From Codonopsis lanceolata (Eukaryota; Streptophyta; Magnoliopsida; Asterales; Campanulaceae), in the NCBI GenBank assembly GCA_013146195.2, contig CM028378.1, positions 87,726,295 to 87,790,294 on the forward strand: 64,000 nt of DNA, read 5' to 3'. Below the pieces are notes generated by a model. That model saw only the letters and a list, made by a program, of their open reading frames with translations, ran no database searches and was not told the origin of the DNA. The position numbers and the translations under genes were made by a program. Shown piece after piece: positions 33,940 through 44,872 of the stretch (position 1 is its first letter; every line of letters begins with the position of its first letter).

Positions 33940-35058
33940 ATGTTCCGTAAGCGTAGAAACACCAGCGCTTCATCCTCCGGCCCCGCTCAGGAGGAAGAGC
34001 ATAATTTTGACCACACCCGCTTCGTGTCCTACGAAGCATCAGAGAGGTACACTACCAAGCTCTCCAAGTCCTTGGTGCCCGAAAGGGGATTCAAGGCTGA
34101 AGATTTTGGTCTTCGTCCCACTCTGATGGCTCGTAGGTGGGGACTTTTGTTAGATTCTCCGGCTAGGGATGCCGTAGTCCCTATTGTCCGAGAATTCTAT
34201 GCCAATGGCAACATTGGCATGGACGGCGGTGTGCTAGACACCGTTAATGTTAGGGACATCATAGTCAATTTTTCGTCCCAAAGCATTAACACCCATTTCA
34301 GCACCTCCAACTTTGCGGTTGGTGCCGACGACTTTAGCACACACCTCAACCCCCGTATCCCTGTCGAGGTAGTAAATGCTACCATCGCTCTCCCTGGTGT
34401 GGAGTGGTCCTATAGCCGTAATCCACCATTTGGAACACGCACCATGAGAGAGTCCTTCCTCCAAGACACGGCCAAGCCCGTGTATAAATTTGTTTGCGGA
34501 CGTCTCATGCCCTCAAGCCACCAAAACACGGTGAATTGGGAGAGGGCTGTCTTGACCTACACCATTATGACTGGTGGGTCCATTGATGTCGGCCGTTTGA
34601 TCAACGGCCAAATCAAGACCCATATTAGAGGTAGGACGAATGCGGGGTTCACGTTCCCGCATTTGATCACCGATTTGTGTAGGGGGGCAGGCGTGAGAAT
34701 GCCCAAACACGCCGAGAGGCTGAAGGCTGGTCCGGCCATTTTGTTTGAACACCACCAGCAGCCGAGAGTGAGGGTTCCTCAAGAGGAGGAACCCGAGGAG
34801 GAGGAGGAGGAGGAGGACACACTCGTGGAGATCTCCAACAGATTGGAGGCAGTTGTCCTCCAAAATGATATGATGAGTCAGCAGTTGGCACAAATGCATG
34901 CCGACTGCATCGATTTTTCGGTTGGGCCAACACGTGGGACAAATCTGTCCAATCTGTATGGATTCCCTCCCGGCACGATCCCCGAAGTTTCGCCCTCGCT
35001 CGTTATTTCCGCCCGACTCACCATGAGTCGAGGCCCAAGTTCCATCCTCTTTCGTTAG
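33940..35058 (+). CDS. Env-position third ORF of element B (plant transposon protein family)
   Basis: 372 residues, intact. Starts MFRKRRNTSASSSGPAQEEE. Conserved blocks: ARRWGLLLDSPA near 65, VVPIVREFYANG near 80-90, VNVRDIIVNFSSQSIN near 102-117, FTFPHLITDLCRGAGV near 228-245. These match what I know of the putative plant transposon protein domain found downstream of pol in Athila-type elements. I see no signal peptide, no convincing membrane helix and no furin-like site, so an envelope role is not supported. An acidic Glu-rich run (near 283-297) precedes a Leu/Gln-rich segment that could form a coiled coil. Function unknown. The frame is preceded by about 970 bp of noncoding sequence with a promoter-like block. 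Confidence 0.85.
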   Translation: MFRKRRNTSASSSGPAQEEEHNFDHTRFVSYEASERYTTKLSKSLVPERGFKAEDFGLRPTLMARRWGLLLDSPARDAVVPIVREFYANGNIGMDGGVLDTVNVRDIIVNFSSQSINTHFSTSNFAVGADDFSTHLNPRIPVEVVNATIALPGVEWSYSRNPPFGTRTMRESFLQDTAKPVYKFVCGRLMPSSHQNTVNWERAVLTYTIMTGGSIDVGRLINGQIKTHIRGRTNAGFTFPHLITDLCRGAGVRMPKHAERLKAGPAILFEHHQQPRVRVPQEEEPEEEEEEEDTLVEISNRLEAVVLQNDMMSQQLAQMHADCIDFSVGPTRGTNLSNLYGFPPGTIPEVSPSLVISARLTMSRGPSSILFR

Positions 35059-37355
35059 GTGGACCCGCTATATCCTTTTGATATTTGTCCTACCCCATCA
35101 ATCCTCTCATTTGTTCCTCTATTTTGAGGACAAAATAGAAATTAAGTTTGGGGGGGGGATTTAAAACTTTTAGTCTTAGCAGGTCCTAGCCTAATGAGGA
35201 ATGGAGTTGGGCTATGTTTTTAGGGTGAAAGAAAATTTCTTTATATGATGACCATTTAACTCTTCACCCTATTTTTCCTGTTTTTATTTTTTTCTTATTT
35301 TCGGAGGTGTTGCCTTGACCAGAATTCACTTACATTGGTTGTTCGTGGGTTCCTCTTATGGGGACCCATCATCGATTGTGTCATCGTCATCACCTCCAAA
35401 TTTCTCAATTTCTTAAAAAATATAAAAAAAAAATTCAAAATTCTCATCCTCGAGCTAGGTGTGGTAATGCTAGTCGTAGTCAATGAGGAGATTAGTGCAA
35501 TGAACCGCATAGTTAGTCTGTAGACCCTTCTGGAATTCACTTAATTTTGCGAAACTTTTACTTTTCTCCAAATATTTCATGCACCTACACCAGTCATAAT
35601 TATGTATTAATTAGAATAGTTTTATAAAGTTTATAACACCTATTTCATTTCAACAAGATATGCACAAGAATATGATGCATAGTCATTCGAACATAATTGT
35701 TGCATTAAATTGTGACTTAGGGTCAATTGCATGATAGTTAGATCCCTTGGATTTTTCTCATTTATATATCTCAAGCACACTTTCGAACCGTGTCTGCATG
35801 TTAGTCTCAATTGTCCTTACCATTTGTCTTAGCGAATGCTTATGTGAAATCCAGTGATGCTAAACACTCAACCCCAATTCCCATAGTTGATATGACATTT
35901 TGTGTTGTCTTACTTGCTTTAAATACTATGTGAGCATTTGACATTAAGAAATGACTTAGGCCATCTTTGGATCGTTAGAGCCTAAAATATTCCCTGACCT
36001 AAACTAAAATATATCCCTAGTGTCCCCTTTGAGCCTAATGAAAAAGAATGGAGTGTGCTAAGCACACATCGACCCCCATTCGACATCGTTTCTATTACCC
36101 ATGTTAACTTAACCCTAAAGCCTATACACTTTTAGCCTACCCTTTGAGAGAGTAGGATTGGGTAGAAATTGATTCTAGGAGGACCACTTCTTTTCAGTTA
36201 GGCTATTTTTCGGAAGGCTTCTTCTTTCCGTCGTCGGAAAAAAAAAAAAAAAAAGAGAAAAAAATTCATTGTCGACGAAAAAATGAAACGGAAGAAGAAG
36301 AGTGTTAAACAAAGATTCAAATGGAAGCATAACTTTCAAGAGAAAAATATGTTAGAAAAATTCTGCTGATTAGTAAGTTGTGATATTTTTAGAAGAATAC
36401 ATTGCCCAAAACAAGTTTGGGGGGGGAGAAGAAAACTTAAAAGGTTACAAAAAGCACCCCTCCACTTGTGGTCTTTGCAGGTCCTAGCCTAAATAGGAAA
36501 ACTTCCTTTTGCTTGGAAGTATGAGGGATAAAAGGGTAGTCTTACTCTCTCACTTTGAATTCTAATTTCTTTCCTTCATATCCCCCAACACCTTGGCCTT
36601 ACATTACAAGCTAATAAAGTCCTAATGATCTTCTTGCCAATGCTTATGTTGTCTTTAATGTCAAGTGAGTAACATGAAATTGATCACACACTTCTTATTC
36701 ACTATTATTCACCCTAAAGCTCACTGTGTTAGCATAATATTAGCTATTACAAGTCATTGGGATAGGAGAGCATTGTATGTCATACATAGAAGTGCATGGG
36801 ATGGATGTATAAATCTTTTGAATCCTTGGGACCTCTTTGTCTGTAACTGACCGGGTTTGGATGGTAGATCTCATAATTCTAAATGCATGATTTTCTATTA
36901 AAACTTTGATTTTCATATGAATGTGGTGTTTAGCTTAATAAAACTGTTTTAGTTAAGATATTCTTTAAGACTGGCGATCACACACACACGGAGAATTAAA
37001 AAGTAGTAGCAGTCTTAAGAAAAGACTAGTTGGTTTTATATGACTAAGCCTGCAAATATGTGGTGAGCACCAAACTGAGATTACTTGTATTCCATACACT
37101 TATAACTTGAGGATGAAACCAAAAGGATTTTATGTTTTATTTGTAGTTTTATTTTAGTTTAATATTTATTTGTTTTTGTATTTATCTGCATAGTCGAGTC
37201 ACTCGAAAGAGTCTCCTTGAGTTTGTGGGTTTATAGAGGAGTGTAAATAGTGTCACCCTCACAAAAAGATTTTAATTTTTGTTATTTATATGATTTTGTA
37301 TTTATAAGTTTATTTGTTTACTCGTGGACGAACAAAGTTCAAGTTTGGCGGTATT
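35059..37355 (+). other. Element B 3' noncoding region with repeated purine tracts
   Basis: No coding frame of note. AAGTTTGGGGGGGGG-type tracts at 35143-35159 and 36411-36429 are each followed within about 70 bp by GCAGGTCCTAGCCTAA (35178, 36477), so this is an old tandem duplication. The functional tract, CAAGTTTGGCGGTATT (37340-37355), directly precedes the LTR. A poly-A run lies at 36238-36260. Confidence 0.75.
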
Positions 37356-38675
37356 TGATCGATGTATTTTATACGTCGATTTTATATACTTCTATGACTT
37401 AAATTATGCTATTTCATGAGTCTTTTGAGTACTAATATATGTTTTCGGTGAGTTTTGTGAGTTTCAGGTTAATTGTGAAAATACGCGAAACTCCAGGGTT
37501 TTAAGTGCAAATTACGAAAAAAAGGGTCAAAGAGGAAAATTGAAGAAACAAGGAAACTGCACACTCTGGACACCTTGCGGACGCAAGGTGCCTCAGACCT
37601 TGCGACCACAAGGTAGGCAGTACGGTCCTCAAAGCCAGCAATCAAAGAAATCAAAAGTCACTCACACTGGAGACCTTGCGGACGCAAGGTATCCAGCACC
37701 TTGCGACCGCAAGGTGGGCAGAATGCTTGATTTTCGGGTTTTCACACAGTCATTCAATCCAATCACAACTCCCGAGTATATATAGAAGCCAAATGCCGAG
37801 CCAAAGCATAAGGAGGACGGCTGAAAGCTCTCTTTTCATAGATTTTAGATAGTTTTAGATTGTATAACATAGTTAGATTCTTGTAATTCCAAGTATTGAA
37901 GATCAAATCATGTATCCGATCATCTCCATGTGCTGTTCATTGTCTATGATGAACTAAATCATCATTAATCTAGGAGGTGGGAGGTAACTTGTATCGAATT
38001 TATGTTTTGATTTGTAAATATATGTCTATTCAATGCTTGTTGATTGTGTTTTTAATCAACCCCTCTATTATTTTGCTTTGAACAAATGAATGTAATTGCA
38101 AATAATAAAGGCTTAGAGGTGCGGATAATTGCATGACCAAGTGCATATGTCGTACATTGGCTCACCAACACAATAAATTGGACCTATCGATGCACGAGAG
38201 TGATAAGTTAGGACCAGGTTCTTACATGATCTAGGTGACAGATAGATCATAAATCTAGGTGACAGCTAGATTGACAGTTCCTGTGCTTAGGATATAGAAT
38301 GGATGAATTTTGCGGGGATGGAGGCTGAACCAATTGTTCAACAGACTATATCTATTTTTAGTGAACGAACCCAAGACATTGAATGACATTATTATGAATT
38401 GAACATAAAGGAGATACAAGTGAAACCCAGAATCCTAGATTTACACTCACCATAAGATCTTCATATCTGTTATTACTGTCTAATTAGTTAAACATCTATA
38501 ACTAGTAGTTTAGAGTAGAATTAAACATAAAAACCCCCCTTAGGTTAATAATTTGCTATCAATAATTGCACTGTTCGTGATCACTTGTCTCTGTGGGTTC
38601 GACCCTTGCTTCCAAGTCTATTCTATAATAGTCTTGTCCACTTGCAAGGAAAAAGATTAAATAAAACATCGATCA
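37356..38675 (+). repeat. 3' LTR of element B
   Basis: 1320 bp, clean copy. Palindromes CACCTTGCG-GA-CGCAAGGTG (37571-37590), ACCTTGCGGACGCAAGGT (37673-37690) and CACCTTGCG-AC-CGCAAGGTG (37697-37716) precede the TATA box in GAGTATATATAGAAG near 37776. Confidence 0.93.
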
Positions 38676-41085
38676 GGCCACAACATGCCGGAGGCAACAA
38701 CAACAATAATATTTAAAAGAGCTTAAGCGGAAGGAACTGTAGTGAACCAATAACATATAAACAAGCTCGACATATAAGCCGGCATACAAAAGATTATAAG
38801 TATCAAGTAATTAAGTTTACTACAACAACAAAATCCCAAGACAAGTCTATGTGACTTGCTTCCCAACGTCCTTGCCAAAATAACAGTCTAACTACCAAAC
38901 CCAAAAGAACAACCTTCTAGCTCGCAAGCAACCAACGCGGGTATGGTGAATCTATCGTGAACCGTCTCCTCGGCTCGGATCTAAGGAAAAGAAAACAAAC
39001 AAATAGGGTAAGTCGAAAAGACTTAGTAAGTTACTAAAAATGCATGTTCATGTTATAGCATGGCATTTATCACAATTATGGCTCATGTTCATCATATAGC
39101 ACTTAGCACATTATTCATATAAGTGCGTAAAATAAATCATACAAGTAGGATATGATATATTCACGGCCGCTTCGTAGCTCCTGCAATAAACTTTGTTACT
39201 GGATCGTGCCATCGATGTTTTGTGAATTCATCGACTATATACCGAGAACCTACTCGATTTAATTAGCAGCCAATGGCGCACGTATTGATACGGCAAAAGG
39301 GGCTACTTCCCCACCGTGGCCCACAAAGGAGGTGTGTCAATGAGGTCCCAGTGCGGCGATCCATAGCGAGCACGAATCTCACAATTCGTGAAGGCGATGC
39401 ATCGTCCCACCCTGACGTAATAAACAAACCAAATAATGCCAGCTGGACTCGATGTGATGCACAAGTAGATATTTACTCGACATAAACCAATTAAGGATCC
39501 AGTTCGACAAGAGCGAACTCATCCGACCAAGTAGGTTATTAATCTCTACCATAAATCATGTCAAGGCAATTAATTGCTCAAAACCCATCATTCATAACAA
39601 CTTGTTGCAAACAATTAAGCTAAGCTCATATTTGAGTAAACCCAATCAAACGGTGTCCAAACTTCGTACGGATTGAAATTAGGGTTCAACATGTTCAAAT
39701 CTTCCCTAAAGTCGACTCCGTTGAGTCTTTACTATAAATTCCCAATTTTGGAGAAATTGAAGCTATGTGCTTCATAACCCAACCTAGGCCATTTCTAAGT
39801 TCAACTAGGTTATAAATTCACCAAGGCATTGTAATGTGATTCATATTCATCATAGGTTCCAATTTTGAGGATAGAACACATAACAACATATCAACATATC
39901 ATGTAGGCTTAAATTAGGGCATTCTCATATAGCACTTCTTCAAGCAACACAAATAATACATGTTTCTAACATGTTCATAATCTTAAATAGGCAAGATGAA
40001 AGAGTATTACAATCTTTACTAAGCATAAAATCCTCCTATACATGCTCCTAGTAAGTTCATACTTTCAAAACACAAGATGAAGGCATAAGAAGCAAATATG
40101 TGTCCTCATTGACCTCATACATCATAAGCTTTGTTTCCTTAGGGTCAACGAGAACTAAAACAAATAAGAAAAGAAGTAACTTACCTGTATTCTACACCCA
40201 AGAAAGCAAAGGAGAAATCTGTTCGGTAGGAAATGCTCTACTCTTCAAGCTCTACACTTCTTATGGAGGTGGCTTGAGCAAAGGAAGAAGGAATTAGGGA
40301 GGACCAAGATGAATGCTTCAAGAAGCCATGGGAGAGTCTTGAGGGAAAGGAATCCAGTTTTTGGAGAGTGAGGGTGAGAAATGAGAGTCAAACTCTCAGA
40401 TTGTGGCTTATATTGGGTTAAAAACTGAGTGGGACAAGTGTCAAGGTATTGTGGTCACTTACAATCAGATTTTTGTGGCTTAATTGATCACTAAAGCTCT
40501 CTTAATCCACTCTTAAAACTTGTTAGAGATGTTAGGGTGTAAGTAAGGAGGGTTAGGGAGGTTTAGGTGGGGTTTAGAAAGGTTTTGGATAGGGGTTTAG
40601 GAACAAAAATCGTGAAAAAACAAAGAAACAGAAGAATCTGGATTCGGCCCTGCCCTGTGGCCGCATCCTCCCTGGATGCCCAACATGTGATTTTCTGGTT
40701 ACCTTGCGGGGGCAAGGTCATTCCACCTTGCGAGGGCAAGCCCGGTAGACCTAAAATGGCTCAAAACTCAACATAAAAGACCCCCAAACACTTAGCCAAA
40801 TCAATGGGTTTTCAAACCCCAACAAAAATGAGTTTCAAGCTCATCACAAGCACCCTCAAACAACACCCGAACGAATCCAAACGAAGGAGGGAAAGAAGGA
40901 GAACTAAACAAGCAATCGAACCGGCGATTCAACAAGCATGCATACATGATTCTAAACATGTTAAGAGCATTATGAATGACTTATAAATGATTCTAAATCA
41001 TATAGACTAAGTAAACATGCTCACAATCAGCAAGAAAGCATGAAGGCAAGCACACAATGCGCATGCAAGAATCTGGGGTGTTACA
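38676..41085 (-). repeat. 5' LTR of element A, main piece
   Basis: Continues the LTR after the B insertion; collinear with 1908-4348. Ends TGTTACA before the ACTCC duplication (41086-41090). One short deletion relative to the 3' LTR removes part of the palindrome cluster (near 40640). Confidence 0.93.
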
Positions 41086-41090
41086 ACTCC

Positions 41091-42760
41091 CCACCCTGTC
41101 ACGTTTAACACCATGACCACGAGGTAATCTGGATCTGCTCACTCACAGTACCCTTGTTCCCATTAGCCAACACAATCACCTCACTATACGCAATCAACCA
41201 CCTTGGGTTCTCACCGCCCTTACCTCGGTAATTGTTCTAGGCTACCGAAAACAAGGTCATACGGTAGCTCAATGTCCCGTCTTTTAGCTGGTTCCGGCCT
41301 TGGCATCGAATCCAGCTCGCTCCTCGTCTGGGAGAAACAACTGGTAACCGCGAGCAAACATACCCACAACCTCGGACAACTCCACATCCAGCTGGCTCCT
41401 GAACAGTGGTGCTTCCCACCATGTCACCAATAACCTCAGAAATTTGTCTATCCATCATCAGTACTCGAGCACTAATGACATGGTTCTTAGTGATGGCACC
41501 AGGTTACACATTACCAACATGGGTTCTACTTCTCTTCCTACACCCTCCACCACCTTTCAATTTCATGATGTTCTATTTGTCCCTAGCATGCAAAGAAATC
41601 TTATTTTTATTTCTCAATTTTGTACTTCCAATAAAGCATCTATTGAATTCTTACCCACCTCTTTTCATGTGAAAGATCAATAGACAAGAACCTTGCTGCT
41701 GACAGGACAATCTAAGGATGGTGTGTATGAATGGTCGAGCTCTCTCCCTCCTTGTCAACCTAATGCGTTTGCTAGCTCCAGGATGTCTACTCCTGACTAG
41801 CATCATCGTCTTGGTCACCCTTCCCACCAAGTCTAAAGTTATCTAGAGTGTAAGTTTTCTCTCAAACAAACTAGAGTTACTTCCTTGTTTTGTAATGTGT
41901 GCTTGTTCAATAAAAGTCACAAACTTCTGTTTGTTTGATCTACTATTGTCTCCACCCATCCCCTTCAAATTATTTACTCAGATGTATGGACCTCCTCCAT
42001 TCATTCCATTAATGGGTTTAAATATTATGTAATATTTGTCTATCATTACGTGCATTACATATGGCTTTACCCCCTCAAACGTAAATCGGATGTCGCATCC
42101 ATCTTTCCTCACTTCTAAGCCTTGGTTGAAAACCACTTCAAACATAAAATAGTCACCCTTTACTCAGACAACGGGGGGAGTATATCATCATTGCTGAAGC
42201 CACTGGTCTGGGCCATCTGGCCACCTATCTCCCCACCAATGGCATCCCGCACCTTACCTCCCCTCTCCACACCCCCAAACACAATGGCTTCTCTAAACGT
42301 CGCCATCGCCATATTGATGAAACTGGTCTCTCCCTCCTAACCAATTCCTCCCTCCCCCTCACCTACTGATCGTATGCCTTTATTACATCCACCTATCTCA
42401 TAAATCGTCTTCCCACTCCCATTATCCAGATGCTCTCCCCGTATCACAAACTATTTGGGTCTTCCCCGAAGTACCTAAAACTTTGTGTATTTGGTTGTCT
42501 CTGCTATCTTTGGCTATGACCATATTCCTCTCACAAACTCGATACTCAATCAACCCCTTGTGTCTTCCTCAGGTACTCTCTCACCCAAAGTGCATATCTT
42601 TGTTATGACCCATCCAAAACCAAGCTTTATGTCTCTTACCATGTTTGGTTTTTCGAGTATGAATTTCCCTTGTCCAAGGTCACTCTGGCTCTTCCTCGGC
42701 TCGATGCATTAACCCACAATACCTCGTTACCACCTCCTGACATCCTTACGTAATCATACA
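41091..42760 (+). pseudogene. pol: Element D protease and integrase remnant
   Basis: Resumes copia coding after the A insertion. The protease is readable near 41400-41690: LNSGASHHVTNNL (one residue off the usual LDSGASHH), DGTRLHITNMGSTS, FVPSMQRNLIFISQFC. Integrase follows with HHRLGHPSHQVL near 41800, CNVC near 41895, an SDNGG-like stretch near 42165, and further copia wording to about 42700. Stops and frame changes throughout. Confidence 0.8.
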
Positions 42761-43079
42761 CACCACCGACAGATAGTTCTCACAGTGACCTGGTTGGTGC
42801 TCCTCTTACTAACCCAGACCCACCCAGCCCCCCCTTGGAGCAACACTCACCCTTACGGGCAGAACCACCACCCACCGAGAAACCCTCATCCTTGCAGGCA
42901 AAACCATCTACCACCGAATTTCCTCAACCCAACCTTCCCAATTAGCATGTTCCCCCCGTGGTAGTTCACACCTCTATTATGACCCGCTCGAAAAATAACA
43001 TCCACAAACCACTTCACAAACTCAGTTTCTCTGCTCAGCTCTCCTCGAACATTGAACTGACTTGTGTAACCCAGGTCAT

Positions 43080-43980
43080 CAAAGACAACAAGTAGAGTCA
43101 GGCCATGTATGAGGAATATGATGCTCTCGTTAAAAATGGCACTTGGGACTTGGTACCTCCCACAAGGGTACCTAATATTGCTGATTGCAAGTGGATATTT
43201 TGAATTAAATGATTTCGTGATGGCCCAATGGATAGGTACAAAGGTCGTTTGGTCACCAAATGATTTCTTCAACGGCCAGGGGTTGACTATCGTGAAACAT
43301 TCAACCCCGTGGTTAAACCCACCACAGTTCCTCTCATTCTTTCTATTGCCATCAGTCGAGGTTGGGATCTTCGTTAGCTGGGCGTGAATAATGATTTTCA
43401 ACAAGGGACTCTCACTGATGAAGTCTTCATGGCTCAACCACAGGGCTTTGTTGACTCTGACCACCCTCAACATGTTTGTCGCCTACAAAAAGCTATATAT
43501 GGTCTCAAGCAGACCCCCCGGGCATGGTAAATAAACTATGTCAGTTTCTGCTCGTTGCTCGCTCCATAAACCTTGTGGCTAATACCTCATTCTTTATCTT
43601 CAACGAGTAGGTTATCACCCTCATGTTGATCGTCTATGTTGATGACATCATCATCACTGGAAACAGCACCACGGCTGTCTAGGACTTCATCAACGTCCTC
43701 GCAACTCGCTTCTCTCTCAAAGATCTCGGCTTTCTTCATTACTTCCTCGGAATGGAGGTGGTTCCTCGCCCTACTGGTATAGTACTCTCTTAACAAGAAT
43801 ACATTGCTGACCTGCTTGCTCGCACTGGTATGACTAATGCTCAACAAGTGACAACCCCGCTTACCACCTTGACAGTTCTCTCGTTTCAGTCAGGCACGGC
43901 CCTCACTAACCCCACAGAGTTCCGATCGGTCATTGGGAGTCTCCAATATCCCTCTCTCACTCGCTCAAATATAATATATA
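43080..43980 (+). pseudogene. pol: Element D reverse transcriptase remnant
   Basis: Copia RT wording in several frames: NGTWDLVPP near 43137, CKWIF near 43187, DEVFMAQPQGFVDSDHPQHV near 43418, AIYGLKQTPRAW near 43494, the catalytic YVDDIIITGN near 43637, FSLKDLGFLHYFLGMEV near 43712, FRSVIGSLQY near 43921. In-frame stops and frameshifts occur. Confidence 0.85.
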
Positions 43981-43981
43981 T

Positions 43982-44608
43982 GTGGTCAAAAAGCTCTCTC
44001 AGTTCATGCATCGGCCGACCACGGATAACTGGCTAGCGACCAAACGCCTTCTTTGTTATCTCTATGGAAACATTGACAATGGTATACTTCTTCATTGTCA
44101 GTCTCCTCTAGACCTCCATGCCTTCACAGATGCCGACTGGGCGAGTAACAAGGATGACTTCACCTCCACAAACGCTTACATTATGCATCTTGGTCGTAAC
44201 CCTATTTCCTTGAGCTCGAAAAAGCAATGTAGTGTTGCTCTCTCCTCGAAAGCAGCCGAGTACCGAGCTATGGCAATTGCTGCTGCAGTTCGCTGGGTTA
44301 CCTCACTCCTCGATGAGCTCGGTATATCCTCCTCGCAACAACCCATCATCTACTGCGATAATATCGACGCCGCCAGTTTATGCTCCAATCTGGTGTTTCA
44401 CTCTCGCATGAAACATGTTGCATTAGATTATCACTTCATTCGGCAACAAGTCCAAGATGGGCTCTTACGGGTTGCCTATGTATCCTCGGCAAATCAGGTC
44501 ACAAATGATCTCACCAAGCCGCTTCCTCGGCAGTGCTTTCAGCATCTTCTACACAAGATTGGTCTCTCCTCGTGGAGTCGCGGGGATCCATCTTGCGGGA
44601 GCATATAA
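43982..44608 (+). CDS. pol: Element D RNase H, open fragment
   Basis: 208 residues still open: VKKLSQFMHRPTTDNW, KRLLCYLYGN, the RNase H block FTDADWASNKDD near 50, KQCSVALSSKAAEYRA near 80, YCDNIDAASLCSN near 125, RMKHVALDYHFIRQQV near 142. All three acidic positions of the copia RNase H are visible. The stop overlaps the first bases of the 3' LTR. Cannot act alone, because the upstream RT is broken. Confidence 0.85.
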   Translation: MVKKLSQFMHRPTTDNWLATKRLLCYLYGNIDNGILLHCQSPLDLHAFTDADWASNKDDFTSTNAYIMHLGRNPISLSSKKQCSVALSSKAAEYRAMAIAAAVRWVTSLLDELGISSSQQPIIYCDNIDAASLCSNLVFHSRMKHVALDYHFIRQQVQDGLLRVAYVSSANQVTNDLTKPLPRQCFQHLLHKIGLSSWSRGDPSCGSI

Positions 44609-44796
44609 CATAATAATATATTTGTATTTATTTGTAAATATTCTTTATTGATTTACTTGTATTTAGGTCTTCTAATCTCTTTTGTATTTGGACTCTCTAT
44701 GTTAACTTGTGTAGCAAGTATTGTAATCCTATAAATATGTTTATCATATCAATAGAAAGGCTATGTCATTATTCATAAACTTTATTGTTTCCTACA
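44604..44796 (+). repeat. 3' LTR of element D
   Basis: 193 bp, matching 709-901. Followed by TATTA (44797-44801), the same 5 bp that precedes the 5' LTR. Confidence 0.9.
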
Positions 44797-44836
44797 TATT
44801 ACACAACAAAACCAAAGGATTACATCAGGGGTTTAC

Positions 44837-44872
44837 TAATATCCATTTAAATACATATTCAATAACAAAGTT
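44837..44872 (-). repeat. Right arm of the 36-bp inverted repeat split by element D
   Basis: Partner of 673-708; 33 of 36 bases pair. Confidence 0.75.

Larger units (their letters stand above)
25806..38675 (+). mobile_element. Element B: Athila-type Ty3 retrotransposon
   Basis: LTRs at 25806-27101 and 37356-38675 start TGATCGATG and end CATCGATCA, and the primer site is TGGCGCCGTTGCGGGGA. Order: gag, protease, RT, RNase H, integrase, then a third ORF in the env position and a long 3' noncoding stretch, the Athila layout. At 12.87 kb it has normal Athila size. It lies inside the 5' LTR of element A with TSD GGCCA (38676-38680). The LTRs are nearly identical apart from CAG/CTG-type differences, so it is young. 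Confidence 0.93.
1678..41085 (-). mobile_element. Element A: Ty3/gypsy chromovirus, Tekay/Del type, carrying elements B and C
   Basis: LTRs of about 2.67 kb lie at both ends. The flanking 5 bp are identical: ACTCC at 1673-1677 and 41086-41090. The - strand reads 5' LTR (41085 to 25552, split by B), primer site for initiator tRNA-Met (25537-25550), leader (split by C), gag, protease, RT, RNase H, integrase with chromodomain, purine tract, 3' LTR (4348 to 1678). Without B and C it is about 10.0 kb, normal for Tekay. The coding region has a few lesions, listed under its genes, so it is recently inactivated rather than ancient. Confidence 0.95.
709..44796 (+). mobile_element. Element D: degenerate Ty1/copia retrotransposon split by element A
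   Basis: Two 193-bp LTRs are flanked by the same 5 bp, TATTA, at 704-708 and 44797-44801. Between them lie a copia-type gag (1015-1677), then after the A insertion protease, integrase, reverse transcriptase and RNase H in the copia order (41091-44608). Removing A and its 5-bp duplication leaves about 4.7 kb, the usual length of a small copia element. Every domain has stops or frameshifts, so it is dead. It is the oldest layer of the nest because A sits inside it. Confidence 0.92.

Noticed and set aside
33940..35058. A true viral-type envelope glycoprotein
   Set aside because: No signal peptide, membrane anchor or cleavage site is visible; only the gene position is env-like.
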